Part shown: one piece after another, positions 44,239 through 52,518 of the stretch
Layout: every line of letters begins with the position of its first letter
Numbering within the stretch: the stretch's first letter is position 1
Translations under genes and position numbers: made by a program
From: Betaproteobacteria bacterium UKL13-2
GTDB lineage: Bacteria > Pseudomonadota > Gammaproteobacteria > Burkholderiales > Usitatibacteraceae
Direction of reading: 5' to 3'
Length of the DNA: 64,000 nt
Assembly: GCA_001602455.1 (NCBI GenBank)
Contig: CP012157.1
Span: forward strand, 987,733-1,051,732
Notes under the pieces: model-generated
Seen by the model: the letters and a program-made list of their open reading frames with translations, nothing else
Told to the model about the DNA's origin: nothing
Databases searched by the model: none

Positions 44239-44263
44239 CCTTACTATAATTTACTTCGTAAGG
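44239..44263 (+). promoter_or_regulatory. vapBC promoter with overlapping dyad operator
   Basis: CCTTAC (44239-44244) and GTAAGG (44258-44263) are inverted arms that enclose TATAAT (44245-44250), a consensus -10. Toxin-antitoxin operons are typically autorepressed through such a dyad. A GGAG ribosome site lies at 44269-44273 before the antitoxin ATG. Confidence 0.65.
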
Positions 44264-44279
44264 ACACTTGGAGTTAATC

Positions 44280-44498
44280 ATGACAACGGACGCTACGCTG
44301 ACCAGTAAAGGACAGACGACTATTCCCAAAGAGATTAGGGCTAGTTTGGGAATGAAAGCGGGAGACCGGATGACCTTCACACTGATGCCAGATGCAACCG
44401 TGGTAATGCGTGTGAAACGCAAGAGTATTTCTGAGGTCGCTGGCAGTCTTCATAAGAAGGGACGCAAACCGATTCCTATTGAGCAGCTTTCGCGGTGA
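44280..44498 (+). CDS. AbrB/MazE-type antitoxin (VapB-like)
   Basis: This 72-residue antitoxin has a SpoVT-AbrB swapped-hairpin DNA-binding domain: ATLTSKGQTTIPKEIRASLGMKAGDRMTFTLMPDATVVMRV. Its C-terminal tail (SEVAGSLHKKGRKPIPIEQLSR) would bind and inhibit the toxin. The ATG at 44280 is preferred over a TTG four codons upstream because GGAG lies before it. The stop shares a base with the toxin ATG (TGATG), so the two are translated together. Confidence 0.9.
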   Translation: MTTDATLTSKGQTTIPKEIRASLGMKAGDRMTFTLMPDATVVMRVKRKSISEVAGSLHKKGRKPIPIEQLSR

Positions 44499-44893
44499 TG
44501 CTTGGCATTGACACCAATGTGCTCGTCCGCTTCCTTGTGCGAGACGACGAAGCGCAATTTGAGAAGGCGCGCAAACTTATCAAGCGAGAGGTATCAGCGA
44601 GCGGTTTTGTTTTTGTGAATCAGTTGGTTTTGATGGAAACAGAATGGGTGCTTCGTAGTCGATATGAAGTGACGAAGGAAGAAACTATTGAAGTGCTCTC
44701 ACGACTACTGGATGCAGGCGACATCCAGATTGAAGATGAGCCTACGCTTGAAGAGGCGCTGTTTATTTGGAGAGATAGCAATGCGGAATTCGCCGACTGC
44801 CTCATTAGCGCGAGAAACCGCAGACTCGGATGTAGAGCAACGGCAACTTTCGATCAAAGGGCGCTGAAATTGCCCGATTTTGTTCCAGTGTGA
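44498..44893 (+). CDS. PIN-domain ribonuclease toxin (VapC-like)
   Basis: This 131-residue PIN-domain toxin has acidic residues in place: GIDTNVLVRFLVRDD (first Asp), LMETEWVLRSRY (Glu), NAEFADCLISARNRRLGC (Asp) and ATFDQRALKL (last Asp). VapC enzymes cut tRNA or rRNA in a Mg-dependent way; the target of this one is unknown. The ATG at 44498 overlaps the antitoxin stop; a GTG one codon upstream is possible. The pair looks intact and sits just outside IS4 copy D. Confidence 0.92.
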   Translation: MLGIDTNVLVRFLVRDDEAQFEKARKLIKREVSASGFVFVNQLVLMETEWVLRSRYEVTKEETIEVLSRLLDAGDIQIEDEPTLEEALFIWRDSNAEFADCLISARNRRLGCRATATFDQRALKLPDFVPV

Positions 44894-45068
44894 GACGCTA
44901 GAAAGCGCGTGTATTTCGGCCAGAGGCGGTCCTACGCGGTCGTGGTCCGATTAAGTATCTAATTGATCAGGTCGGTAGGCATTACTGTTTTTTGACGAAG
45001 AATTTAGATGCGGTGCGATCCCATACTTGGCGATCCAGCGCTTAAGATGACAATGAGATAGTCGCTAA

Positions 45069-45491
45069 ATGTCGATCGATCAAGCCTTAGTAGATGCAGC
45101 CATCCAACAAGCCCTCACTCGTTTTCCAGACGGCTATGCGGGCGCGGCTGCGGTTCGCACGGACAACGGGCAAATCATCACGAGCGTTTGCTTCGACACC
45201 CCCAACGCCGGTGCGAATTTATGCCACGAGACCGGAGCCTACTGTGAGGCGAACCGACTTGGCGCGCGTGTGGTCGCGACGGTTTGTGTGTCGCGCAGTG
45301 AGCCTGGAAAACCATTTCTCATTCTCGCGCCTTGCGGTATCTGCCAAGAGCGCCTTGCAATTTGGGGACCAGACGTTGAAGTGGCCGTCGCCGTTCCTGG
45401 CCGGCCAAGCGAATGGCAATCTAAGCGCTTATTCGAGTTGCAACCGCACTACTGGAGAAATGCGGTCAGGGACGCGAATGAGCTTGAGTGA
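45069..45491 (+). CDS. cytidine deaminase-like protein
   Basis: This 140-residue zinc hydrolase has the cytidine deaminase fold motifs: GANLCHETGAYCEANRLG (HxE, with His and Glu for zinc and proton transfer) and LAPCGICQERLAIWGPDVEV (PCxxC). The length is near that of blasticidin-S-deaminase and tetrameric cytidine deaminases. It could deaminate cytidine or a nucleoside antibiotic; substrate residues are not diagnostic by eye. It stands alone, between vapBC and repeat DNA, which suggests a horizontally acquired cargo gene. Confidence 0.82.
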   Translation: MSIDQALVDAAIQQALTRFPDGYAGAAAVRTDNGQIITSVCFDTPNAGANLCHETGAYCEANRLGARVVATVCVSRSEPGKPFLILAPCGICQERLAIWGPDVEVAVAVPGRPSEWQSKRLFELQPHYWRNAVRDANELE

Positions 45492-45513
45492 TCGGTGCTG
45501 GCATAGATAAGTT

Positions 45514-45598
45514 GGGGTCAGACACTCATGGCACTACCTTAAGCGAACATCTACTCTCAACTTAAAGACATCGGCTTGCCTAAACCGACTCCGAAAAC
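45514..45598 (+). repeat. 85-bp repeat bearing an IS4-type terminal sequence, copy 1
   Basis: GGGGTCAGACAC is followed by the IS4 terminal sequence TCATGGCACTACCTTAAGCG (45526-45545) and then by 53 bp that are unlike the IS4 interior (AACATCTACTCTCAAC... to CCGAAAAC). The whole block occurs again in inverted orientation at 61266-61350 with one mismatch noticed. It appears to be the end of another transposon that shares the 20-bp terminus. Confidence 0.85.
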
Positions 45599-45621
45599 AA
45601 GTAAATTGGGGTCAGTAAATT

Positions 45622-45752
45622 GGGGTCAGACACCATTTAAAATGGTAGAGTAGTGATCTCCAACTCGTCAAAATCCTCATGACACGCCTTCCCCGCTACG
45701 TGATCCCCGGCCAGCCGCAGCACATGAGAAAATGGTGTCTGACCCCATTTTT
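45622..45752 (+). pseudogene. internally deleted RAYT (REP-associated transposase) unit
   Basis: ATG 45679 begins MTRLPRYVIPGQPQH, the unmistakable N-terminus of Y1 REP-associated tyrosine transposases. After 15 codons it runs into the repeat CATGAGAAAATGGTGTCTG. The fragment is bracketed by inverted repeats GGGGTCAGACACCATTT (45622-45638) and AAATGGTGTCTGACCCC (45730-45746). The catalytic HUH and Tyr region is gone, so this is a non-autonomous remnant that identifies the repeats as products of a RAYT system. Confidence 0.8.
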
Positions 45753-46115
45753 CATTCTCCAATTGACATCTTTCAAGCCGCACATTTAGTGGGAATTTTC
45801 TGTGGCGGCACACACTGGCAGTTTGCATTCGCCAAGCCTGCCTCGTGACGAGTTGACGAATCTGTGCCGCCCTGGCGCCGAAGAAAGAATACGCTGGAAA
45901 AAAATGCCATATATGCTGGACTAAACGCCGCGACCAGACGCGGGCCTTGGCATGGGCCTGCATGCACTGCTGGGCGCGTTGCTGTTGCCTTGGGTTGCAC
46001 GCTGGTTCATGTTGCGCGTCTAGCGACAAGCAAAAGTCCAGCATTGGCGAGTGTTTTCAGGCATTTATGTCTGAAACATGCCGTCTCTCTCAGTGTTTTC
46101 CTTGTCTAAACGTGA
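45753..46115. other. gap with no recognised gene
   Basis: A 363-bp stretch between the RAYT remnant and the copper chaperone gene. A minus-strand frame (45637-46044) is open but runs through the repeat and lacks any family likeness. The stretch may be the decayed 3' part of the copper operon. An inverted repeat GTTTTCAGGCATTTATGTCTGAAAC near 46050 could act as a terminator for the operon transcribed from the right, but it lacks a T tail. Confidence 0.4.
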
Positions 46116-46580
46116 TCACTTTGGCATCGAGCGCGACAACTCACGCACGTCAGCATCGATGTTTACTTTTGTCTCGACGTTGTTTTTGTCCTTGAAGGTC
46201 AATGTCAGCGGCACTTTTGATCCGGCGACCAAAGGCGCCTCCAAGCCCATCAACATGATGTGATAGCCGCCGGGCTTGAGTTCGGTGACCTTACCAGGCA
46301 CGACGTCGATCGCCTTAACTTCTCGCATCTTCATCACGCCGGCTTCCATTTTCATTTCGTGCACTTCGACATTCTTGATTTGCGTTGAAGATGCCTTAAC
46401 CAGCGCAAGCGGCTTCTCACTCGCGATGGTCATAAATGCGCCGGTTGCCTTTTGGCCTGGCACCGTACTCCGGGTCCAGGCGTTATCGATCGATATTTGA
46501 GCATTGGCGCTGCAAACAAATACGGCGGCAATTGCACAGGCGGCAAAACCGAACTTACTGGTGATGGAAAAGAACTTCAT
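46116..46580 (-). CDS. PCu(A)C-type periplasmic copper chaperone
   Basis: This 154-residue secreted protein has a signal peptide (MKFFSITSKFGFAACAIAAVFVCSANA). The PCu(A)C domain contains the copper-binding pattern H-x-M-x(n)-M...H-x-M: VEVHEMKMEAGVMKMREV followed by GGYHIMLMGLEAPL. Members carry Cu(I) in the periplasm, often to cytochrome oxidase. ATG 46580 is preferred over an upstream in-frame ATG at 46631 because the signal peptide begins there. It is last in a minus-strand operon with a PepSY protein and a TonB receptor. Confidence 0.92.
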   Translation of the reverse strand: MKFFSITSKFGFAACAIAAVFVCSANAQISIDNAWTRSTVPGQKATGAFMTIASEKPLALVKASSTQIKNVEVHEMKMEAGVMKMREVKAIDVVPGKVTELKPGGYHIMLMGLEAPLVAGSKVPLTLTFKDKNNVETKVNIDADVRELSRSMPK

Positions 46581-46642
46581 GGGTAGCTCCTTGGTTGGAA
46601 ATGAAAAAAAATGAATGAATCGCTTTGGCACTGACTTGATGG

Positions 46643-46894
46643 TTATGCGTTCCTCTGCGGATGCGCCGAACTATTGGTCAATGTGGTTGGCGCATTGCGT
46701 GGAGGCATACGTTCGCATTGGCAAAGGTCTTTCGCGTCTTGGGCAGTGGGATATCCGCCAGACGCATGCGCGGCGGCGTTAACTTCGCTTGCCAAATAGT
46801 TGGCTGTAGAAAAATAAAAGGCGTACGCAGCCGACAATGCGATGATCAGACTCCAAAGGACACGACGAATGATTCGATGAGTTTGGACAGACAT
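46643..46894 (-). CDS. small single-pass membrane protein of the copper operon
   Basis: This 83-residue protein (start MSVQTHRIIRR) has one membrane helix (VLWSLIIALSAAYAFYFSTANYLA, about 12-35) and a periplasmic tail with DLCQCERMPP, in which a C-x-C pair could bind metal. No family is recognised. It lies between the PepSY protein and the PCu(A)C chaperone on the same strand, 32 bp after the former, so a role in copper handling is likely but unproven. An upstream ATG at 46915 adds seven residues. Confidence 0.6.
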   Translation of the reverse strand: MSVQTHRIIRRVLWSLIIALSAAYAFYFSTANYLASEVNAAAHASGGYPTAQDAKDLCQCERMPPRNAPTTLTNSSAHPQRNA

Positions 46895-46926
46895 GTTGGT
46901 TCCTTTCTCTTTCATAAAACGTCTTC

Positions 46927-48402
46927 TTAGGCCGATGGTGACTCAAGGTGGAACTTGCGCGAAACCCAACACAAACGACATATCTCTACGGCAAGTAAGG
47001 CGGCGAGGCTGACGCCGAACACCGGCATCACGTAACCTAGCCCTAAGGCAAGCACAACCATCCACCAAGGCACCGCCCGAACATGCCCCCAGCCGATCGC
47101 TGGCGCGGCGATTTTTCCAGCGGGTCGACGCTTCCACCACATCACAAAACCGGACACGACCGAGGCGATCACGGCGAGCGCGGTAAATATGAGCAGTGCT
47201 TGATTCCACCAGCCGAATTCACCCCGGTGGAAAGGGATACCGACACCAGTCGCTTTTGCACCAATCGGCAACTCATCCCAACCTGAGCGATACAGAATCG
47301 CGCCGCTGTACTGTTCGACAATCAATTGCACGCGAGCGGTAGGCTGTCTGCGGTCTGAATTGGCGATACGCCACACGCCTGTCCCACCGCGCGGTGGCGT
47401 AAGCGCAAGCCGAATATCCGGTGCGACCCTGCGGCCGATCTCTAGCACCTGGGCGGCGTTCAGGGCAATTTGGTCTGAAGATGAACGTATTGATTGGAGT
47501 TTCTCCGGCGGCTTTGGTGAAGACTGCCCAGCGGCGTTCAACGTGGCGCGGAAATTTTCACCGGTGTATTTCGACCATGTCAGCCCTGTCACCAAAATGA
47601 TCAACAGCATTGCACTCGCGGCAATGCCGATGACAGCGTGCCAGTCTCGCCAAGCGATCCGCGAAGCTCGTGCTCCGCTTTCGTTCATGCGCGGAACGAG
47701 CGCACGAACGCCCTGGCCACCCGCCGCTTGCGGCTTTGGCCACCACAAGTAGAGCCCGGTTGCCAACATCACCAACAACCAGCTCGCACCGAGTTCAATG
47801 ATCCAGCGCCAGTTGTCGCCCTGCAACGCGGTTGAATGCAATTTCTCGGACCAATTACGGAAGCGATCCATTTCCGCTTGTACACCGAGCACTTCAGCCG
47901 TGTACGGATTGACGTACACAATGGGATTCACGGTGGGTGCGGCAGCGCTACTCACCGCTGGTGCTGGGTTGTGATGGGCATGTTCGCCGCCGCTAGCAGC
48001 CACAGCCGTCGCCGGTTTAGCGGCATCCGCGCCGCGTCGTTTGCGCTCGCCAAACAAGACCTGCGTGCTTTGCTCTGGCTGACTGCCGACTATGACACTT
48101 CGAATCGGCAAATCAGGAACAGCATTGCGCGCTGCCGCAATCTGCGCGTCGAGCGGCTTGGCTCCGCCGCTGGGCACCACAGTATCGAGTTGGCGATACA
48201 GTACCCCCTCGATTTGCGGTGACAGCACATAGATCAAGCCCGTCACCGCCGCAAACAACACAATCGGCGCGGTGATCAACCCGGACCAAAAATGCAGGCG
48301 CCAGAAAAAGCGATAACGCGACGCGGCAGGCGCGTCTTGTAGAGGCACAGTTTTTTGTGCGCCTGCCGAATCGTTACTCGCAACCACGCTTAGAACGTCC
48401 AT
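46927..48402 (-). CDS. PepSY-associated TM domain protein (iron/copper uptake-linked reductase type)
   Basis: This 491-residue inner-membrane protein begins RYRFFWRLHFWSGLITAPIVLFAAVTGLIYVL, the PepSY_TM signature, and has further helices at about 205-222, 255-277, 405-428 and 450-480. A periplasmic loop carries a His-rich piece GEHAHHNP. Paired histidines in the helices (LHFWSG, WHAVIG, and FHRGEF) are likely heme ligands, as in related periplasmic metal reductases. It overlaps the TonB receptor gene by 13 bp, so both act in one uptake route. Confidence 0.87.
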   Translation of the reverse strand: MDVLSVVASNDSAGAQKTVPLQDAPAASRYRFFWRLHFWSGLITAPIVLFAAVTGLIYVLSPQIEGVLYRQLDTVVPSGGAKPLDAQIAAARNAVPDLPIRSVIVGSQPEQSTQVLFGERKRRGADAAKPATAVAASGGEHAHHNPAPAVSSAAAPTVNPIVYVNPYTAEVLGVQAEMDRFRNWSEKLHSTALQGDNWRWIIELGASWLLVMLATGLYLWWPKPQAAGGQGVRALVPRMNESGARASRIAWRDWHAVIGIAASAMLLIILVTGLTWSKYTGENFRATLNAAGQSSPKPPEKLQSIRSSSDQIALNAAQVLEIGRRVAPDIRLALTPPRGGTGVWRIANSDRRQPTARVQLIVEQYSGAILYRSGWDELPIGAKATGVGIPFHRGEFGWWNQALLIFTALAVIASVVSGFVMWWKRRPAGKIAAPAIGWGHVRAVPWWMVVLALGLGYVMPVFGVSLAALLAVEICRLCWVSRKFHLESPSA

Positions 48403-50738
48403 TTCACATCACCAAACAGGGTGCGTTGTGGGTACGGATGGAAGTTCCAGTACTGGTAGTTCGTTAGATTGTCGATGCCGGCGCTGAAGGTCCATTGTTT
48501 GTCGAGTTTGTATACGGCACGCAAATCGAGCACGGTGTATGGGCTCACGCCGGTGTAGGCCTGACCGTTCGGGTCACCGTTGTCGAGCGCGTTGAACTGC
48601 TTGCTTGCCGAGCGCACGCCAAACGTTGTTGAAAACTTCTCGTTCACACGCCACGTCGCCAACAACGTGGCGCGGTGGCGCGGCACACGAAGCTGCCAAT
48701 TGCCCACGCTCGCTGGGAACTTATCGTTCTTCACGATCCGCGAGTCAGCGAAGGTATAGCTCGCCTGAAGATCGACACTGCGCCAGATGAGGTCATTCAA
48801 TTGCAGCGATACCTCAACACCCTTGGTGCGAATTTTGTCGACGTTTTGAATGTTGGTGATGTTTGGGAACACCGATACGTTGGTTTGCGAATAAAGCGCA
48901 TCCCGTGTGGACTCAAAAAAAGCCGTCGTGCGCCAGCTGCCGCTCGTAGCAATGCCGCGCAGGTCAGCGAGGTCCCGTTCAGCGGTCAACTCTGTCGTCC
49001 ACGATTTCTCCGGCTTCAAATTCGGATCATTATTGACGATGGTGTTGGTCGAGATGGTCCCCTGATACAGCTCTGAGACGGTTGGGTATCGCACCGCATG
49101 CCCGATGGAGGCCTTTAGAATCCACTCGGGAGACACCAAGTAGGCCAGCGCAAATTTGGGCGACACGTTGGACTCGGAGCGGTTACCAAACGTTTGTGTT
49201 GTGGTGGCGTTGGATAGCGCGCCGTTACTTGCCTTCCAAGACTCAGCACGCAAACCAAGCGTGGTGCGCCAGTCCTCAGCGAAGCGCCACGTGTCTTGCA
49301 GATAAAAGCTCTGCAAGCTCGCGTCGCCTCGGAACGCAGAAAAACGTGCTGCCGCGCTGCCGCCAATCCAATCAGGCGTCTCAGAGACCAATGTGCGCAG
49401 TTCGTAGGCCTCGCGCTGGAAGCCGAAATCGACCAGATGCGCGCCGACCCGTGCTGCGTCCTGCGGGCCTGTCGTTCCCGGCCGCCAAATACCCTTCAGC
49501 GAAAGCGTTGACCAGCCAGTGTCTTGGCCGTTGGTGATTCGCCCCGCGCCACCCGAAAGAGAAACGGGTGCCGCAATTGTTGGGGCACGGGAGATATCAC
49601 GGTTGTAATCATAGACCGAGCCTGCGACTTCCCAATCAAACTCACCACGAGTGTTCGATTTAACCGAGACGCCGTGCATCACATGTTGCAGGTCTTGGCG
49701 AGTTGGGGCGATTTCAGTGGCGGCAATGTTGTACTGTCGCCCGGCGATGTTGACGTTGCCGCTGTAAACCGGCTGTCCTTGTGTATTGAACAAATAAGGC
49801 TGTACGTCTCGAACCGTGTCGTTGGTCCACATGCCGAATAAGTAGCTTGCGCGGATGGTTGGCGAAAAGTCATATGCCAGTTTCAGCTTCGAGTTATCTT
49901 GAATCGTATTGGCGATGTTGGTTGCACCGCTAAGGAATTGATCGAGATTGCGGGGATTCTGACCGAATACCGCGCCGGTGACCGGTGTGCCTGCGGCACT
50001 GGTGGTGCCGGTCGACAACAATTTGGTGGAAAACACCAACGGCTGACCCTTGTTGTCTAGTCGATTGAGCGATACCCACCAAGAGAAATCGCCGTGGCGG
50101 TTGCCAAAGGTTGCACTCACCTGATTTCCGCGATAGGTGTCGTCCGTGTTGTACAACTTAAAACTCTGCGAGAAAGTGCTAAGTTTCACGCTACCTTCAA
50201 ACTTGTTCGGCATGCGCGTGACGTAGTCAACCACCGCTCCCACCGAGTTTCCGGAATACGCAGCCGAGAACGGACCATAGAGCACGTCAACGCGCTCAAT
50301 TTCCTCTGCTGCCACCAACCCCCAACGCGGAGTGAAGGACGCACCGTTGCCCAGAAGGTTGGACAGCAATATGCCGTCGGCAAACACCAGCGAGCGGGCG
50401 GAGTTTCCGGTGCCCGATGCACGAGTGGATAACACCGCGTGGTCGAAGTCGCCGATGTAGCGCTTGCGAACCAGCAAGCTCGGGAAGTACTTGAGCGCAT
50501 CCTGCGCGTCCGTCGCATTTATCTTTTCGGCGATTTCTTCAGCCGTAACGCCTTCCATGGTAGTCGGGATATAACCTGGGAGCGACGATGGTCGTCCTGC
50601 CGTCACGGTTATACCGGCTAGCGATTTTGTTTGACTGCCAGCACTGGCAACGTCTGCCGATTGTGCGTGCAAGAGCGGCACGTACGCGACGCTAACTAAG
50701 CCGACAGCGAATGCCGCGGCACTGGGTTTCAGATTCAT
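48390..50738 (-). CDS. TonB-dependent outer membrane receptor (probable copper)
   Basis: This 782-residue receptor has a signal peptide MNLKPSAAAFAVGLVSVAYVPLLHAQ, a plug domain (about 60-170, with DAQDALKYFPSLLVRKR and RSLVFADGILLSNLLGNGASF, EEIERVDVLYGPFSAAYSGNSVGAVVDYVTRMP) and a 22-strand barrel ending in the aromatic WTF. ATG 50738 is chosen since the signal peptide starts there; an upstream in-frame ATG at 50801 is unlikely. The neighbours (PCu(A)C, DUF2946, PepSY) point to copper rather than a siderophore. Confidence 0.9.
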   Translation of the reverse strand: MNLKPSAAAFAVGLVSVAYVPLLHAQSADVASAGSQTKSLAGITVTAGRPSSLPGYIPTTMEGVTAEEIAEKINATDAQDALKYFPSLLVRKRYIGDFDHAVLSTRASGTGNSARSLVFADGILLSNLLGNGASFTPRWGLVAAEEIERVDVLYGPFSAAYSGNSVGAVVDYVTRMPNKFEGSVKLSTFSQSFKLYNTDDTYRGNQVSATFGNRHGDFSWWVSLNRLDNKGQPLVFSTKLLSTGTTSAAGTPVTGAVFGQNPRNLDQFLSGATNIANTIQDNSKLKLAYDFSPTIRASYLFGMWTNDTVRDVQPYLFNTQGQPVYSGNVNIAGRQYNIAATEIAPTRQDLQHVMHGVSVKSNTRGEFDWEVAGSVYDYNRDISRAPTIAAPVSLSGGAGRITNGQDTGWSTLSLKGIWRPGTTGPQDAARVGAHLVDFGFQREAYELRTLVSETPDWIGGSAAARFSAFRGDASLQSFYLQDTWRFAEDWRTTLGLRAESWKASNGALSNATTTQTFGNRSESNVSPKFALAYLVSPEWILKASIGHAVRYPTVSELYQGTISTNTIVNNDPNLKPEKSWTTELTAERDLADLRGIATSGSWRTTAFFESTRDALYSQTNVSVFPNITNIQNVDKIRTKGVEVSLQLNDLIWRSVDLQASYTFADSRIVKNDKFPASVGNWQLRVPRHRATLLATWRVNEKFSTTFGVRSASKQFNALDNGDPNGQAYTGVSPYTVLDLRAVYKLDKQWTFSAGIDNLTNYQYWNFHPYPQRTLFGDVKWTF

Positions 50739-50831
50739 TTTTGTTCCTAGCAAAGAGGATTGACGCGCAGCATCTTTGAGACGCACGCGCAGTGCAGCCA
50801 CTTGAGACGCGGTGGCGACTAAATCAAACTG

Positions 50832-51218
50832 CTAGAGAACTGGGGGGCCGGTAGGCGGCGGAAAGAGATGTAGCGCGTCCGCAAAGACGAACGTGGAGGA
50901 AACAGCAATAAGCCCGGCATTCAGCGCAGGTATATCAAGGAGTATTGCCTGAGACGGCGGTGACGGCGGCGCGCTTGCTGCGGCACACACCGCACAGTCA
51001 TGGCTGACTTTGACTCCTGGTGTGGATTTGCCGAAATTACCACCGGCGCCGACATCCACTTCAACGAGCTTAAAGCCTTGAGAAGTGCAAATCTCCACAA
51101 ACGACTTGCCGGACTTCGCCATCATCGCGTGTGACACCGCTGGTGCGAAGGCGTGCAACACCACGGCAATCATAGCAAGGTGCGCGGCGAGCTTTCGAAA
51201 TGCGTGCAAGCGGAACAT
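50832..51218 (-). CDS. DUF2946 family protein
   Basis: This protein of about 128 residues starts with MFRLHAFRKLAAHLAMIAVVLHAFAPAVSHA (signal peptide or anchor). It has the DUF2946 metal-like motif HDCAVCAA near residue 78 and a C-terminal hydrophobic end with PPPTGPPV, typical of the family. It is first in the copper operon, about 90 bp before the TonB receptor. DUF2946 genes are regularly found with copper-responsive TonB receptors; the CxxC and His suggest metal sensing or binding. An upstream start at 51251 is possible. Confidence 0.8.
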   Translation of the reverse strand: MFRLHAFRKLAAHLAMIAVVLHAFAPAVSHAMMAKSGKSFVEICTSQGFKLVEVDVGAGGNFGKSTPGVKVSHDCAVCAAASAPPSPPSQAILLDIPALNAGLIAVSSTFVFADALHLFPPPTGPPVL

Positions 51219-51384
51219 GAACCGAATTATATACTCACAACGCGACACCACAAGTAACTGTAGAGATCACGCGTCGTGCTTCGCGCGCGCGGATATCAGT
51301 TGCAGCCATGGCGAGCGGCAATTCGCCAGCCAGCGCAATATCGAGCAGTTGGCATCGGAGCCATATTGTTCTTCAGTTGATTCG

Positions 51385-51486
51385 CTGGATCAATGTATGA
51401 AATCAGACAGCCCTCGGGAAGGTCCGCTATTGGCCGTTATTACCAATTCTTTCGAGCGTCTATTTTGGAGAAAGGTGTCCACTTGA
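51385..51486 (+). other. short frame with N-terminal likeness to 54436-54500
   Basis: The frame reads DSLDQCMKSDSPREGPLLA; at 54436 a matching frame reads DTVNQVMKSESTCEEPILA. Changes are conservative (D/E, L/I, L/V), which hints that both are remnants or paralogues of a small coding sequence rather than a non-coding repeat. Neither has a clear ribosome site. Around it the 286-bp gap holds nothing else I recognise. Confidence 0.3.
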
Positions 51487-51504
51487 GGGAAGAGTCTTGC
51501 CTCA

Positions 51505-51996
51505 TTAGGGTGCAGGGTCGAGATTGACGTTCCATACGCGAAGCCCTTCGCTCCTTGCTGCTTGAGCAAGAGAATTGTCGGCGGTAACCAAAACGGTGGC
51601 CGAATCATTGGTGAGCGAAGAAAAGTAGCCTCGCTTGACGCTCATGATTTGAAACGCGTCGGAAAGATCCAAGCCAGTACGTTGTGCAAGGGCACGCGTT
51701 TCTGAGAAGGTCAAAGGGTCCGTGAAATCGAGGTCCGCAATCTTGCTTGAAGAGGCGCCGTACCAGGCCGTGAGCTGAAATGCTGCATCAAGATAGTCTG
51801 GGAGCATAAGTTGGCCTTTGTGCTTCCACTTGCCCTTAAGTACGTTCATCGCCTCGTAGAAGCAGAAGGGCGTCGTGTATTTCGTTGCGCGCGCGTGCCA
51901 ATACTCCCGAAGAATCGTCGACCCCGGCTCGTCGGCGAAGACCTTCGCTAACGTCGATGCATCAAAGAAGTCCGCTCGTGCAGCAAAAATACTCAT
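51505..51996 (-). CDS. PIN-domain protein (VapC-like), no antitoxin visible
   Basis: This 163-residue PIN-like ribonuclease has acidic residues in FFDASTLAKVFADEPG, FCFYEAMNVLKGKW, GLDLSDAFQIMSVKRG and VLVTADNSLAQAARSEGL. That is the Asp-Glu-Asp-Asp set of the PIN active site. No AbrB-, Phd- or CopG-like antitoxin precedes it; the gene upstream (IS-disrupted, 52054-54342) has no antitoxin features. It may be an orphan toxin or part of a decayed module. Confidence 0.75.
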   Translation of the reverse strand: MSIFAARADFFDASTLAKVFADEPGSTILREYWHARATKYTTPFCFYEAMNVLKGKWKHKGQLMLPDYLDAAFQLTAWYGASSSKIADLDFTDPLTFSETRALAQRTGLDLSDAFQIMSVKRGYFSSLTNDSATVLVTADNSLAQAARSEGLRVWNVNLDPAP

Positions 51997-52518
51997 GTGC
52001 GGGGGCTCAGGTAGCTTTGCCCGGCAAGAGAAACAAGCGAATTGACTGAACCGCTATGCACCTGGCTTCTTCAGCAAGGCGATAAGCTTTGCCGCCATGG
52101 GGGTAAACCGCAGCAGACCACTGTCGTCCCACGTAGGTTCTGCTGTGGTTAGGACTCCTAGAGTTAGCAACCCCAGCGTTATTTGGCCATCGTGCGTGTT
52201 TGGCTTGACTGCGAGTGTCGGACGGTCACGTTCAGCAGGCTCGGTCTCATTGAACCAGATTCGTTCATATCTGAAGTTCGCAATCAGGAACTGCGCTTCA
52301 TCGGCAGAGATATCACGAATCACACGACTCAAGAAAACGGCCTCTTGGTCCGGCATCTCCGGTGTAGATAGGCCGTTGTGTACTGCGTTTCTCAAGAAGC
52401 CCATCTTGCTTTCGTTTGTTGTGTGCAACAAAGCGAGCACTGCTTCGTTGATGAACTTGTACTGCTGGTCGGTCAGCGCAGCCAAATTAGACTCATGCTT
52501 TAGCAGCAGGTCATTCAT

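Noticed and set aside
45637-46044. 135-codon minus-strand gene after the copper chaperone
   Set aside because: It extends through the RAYT remnant and REP repeat and lacks any recognisable domain.
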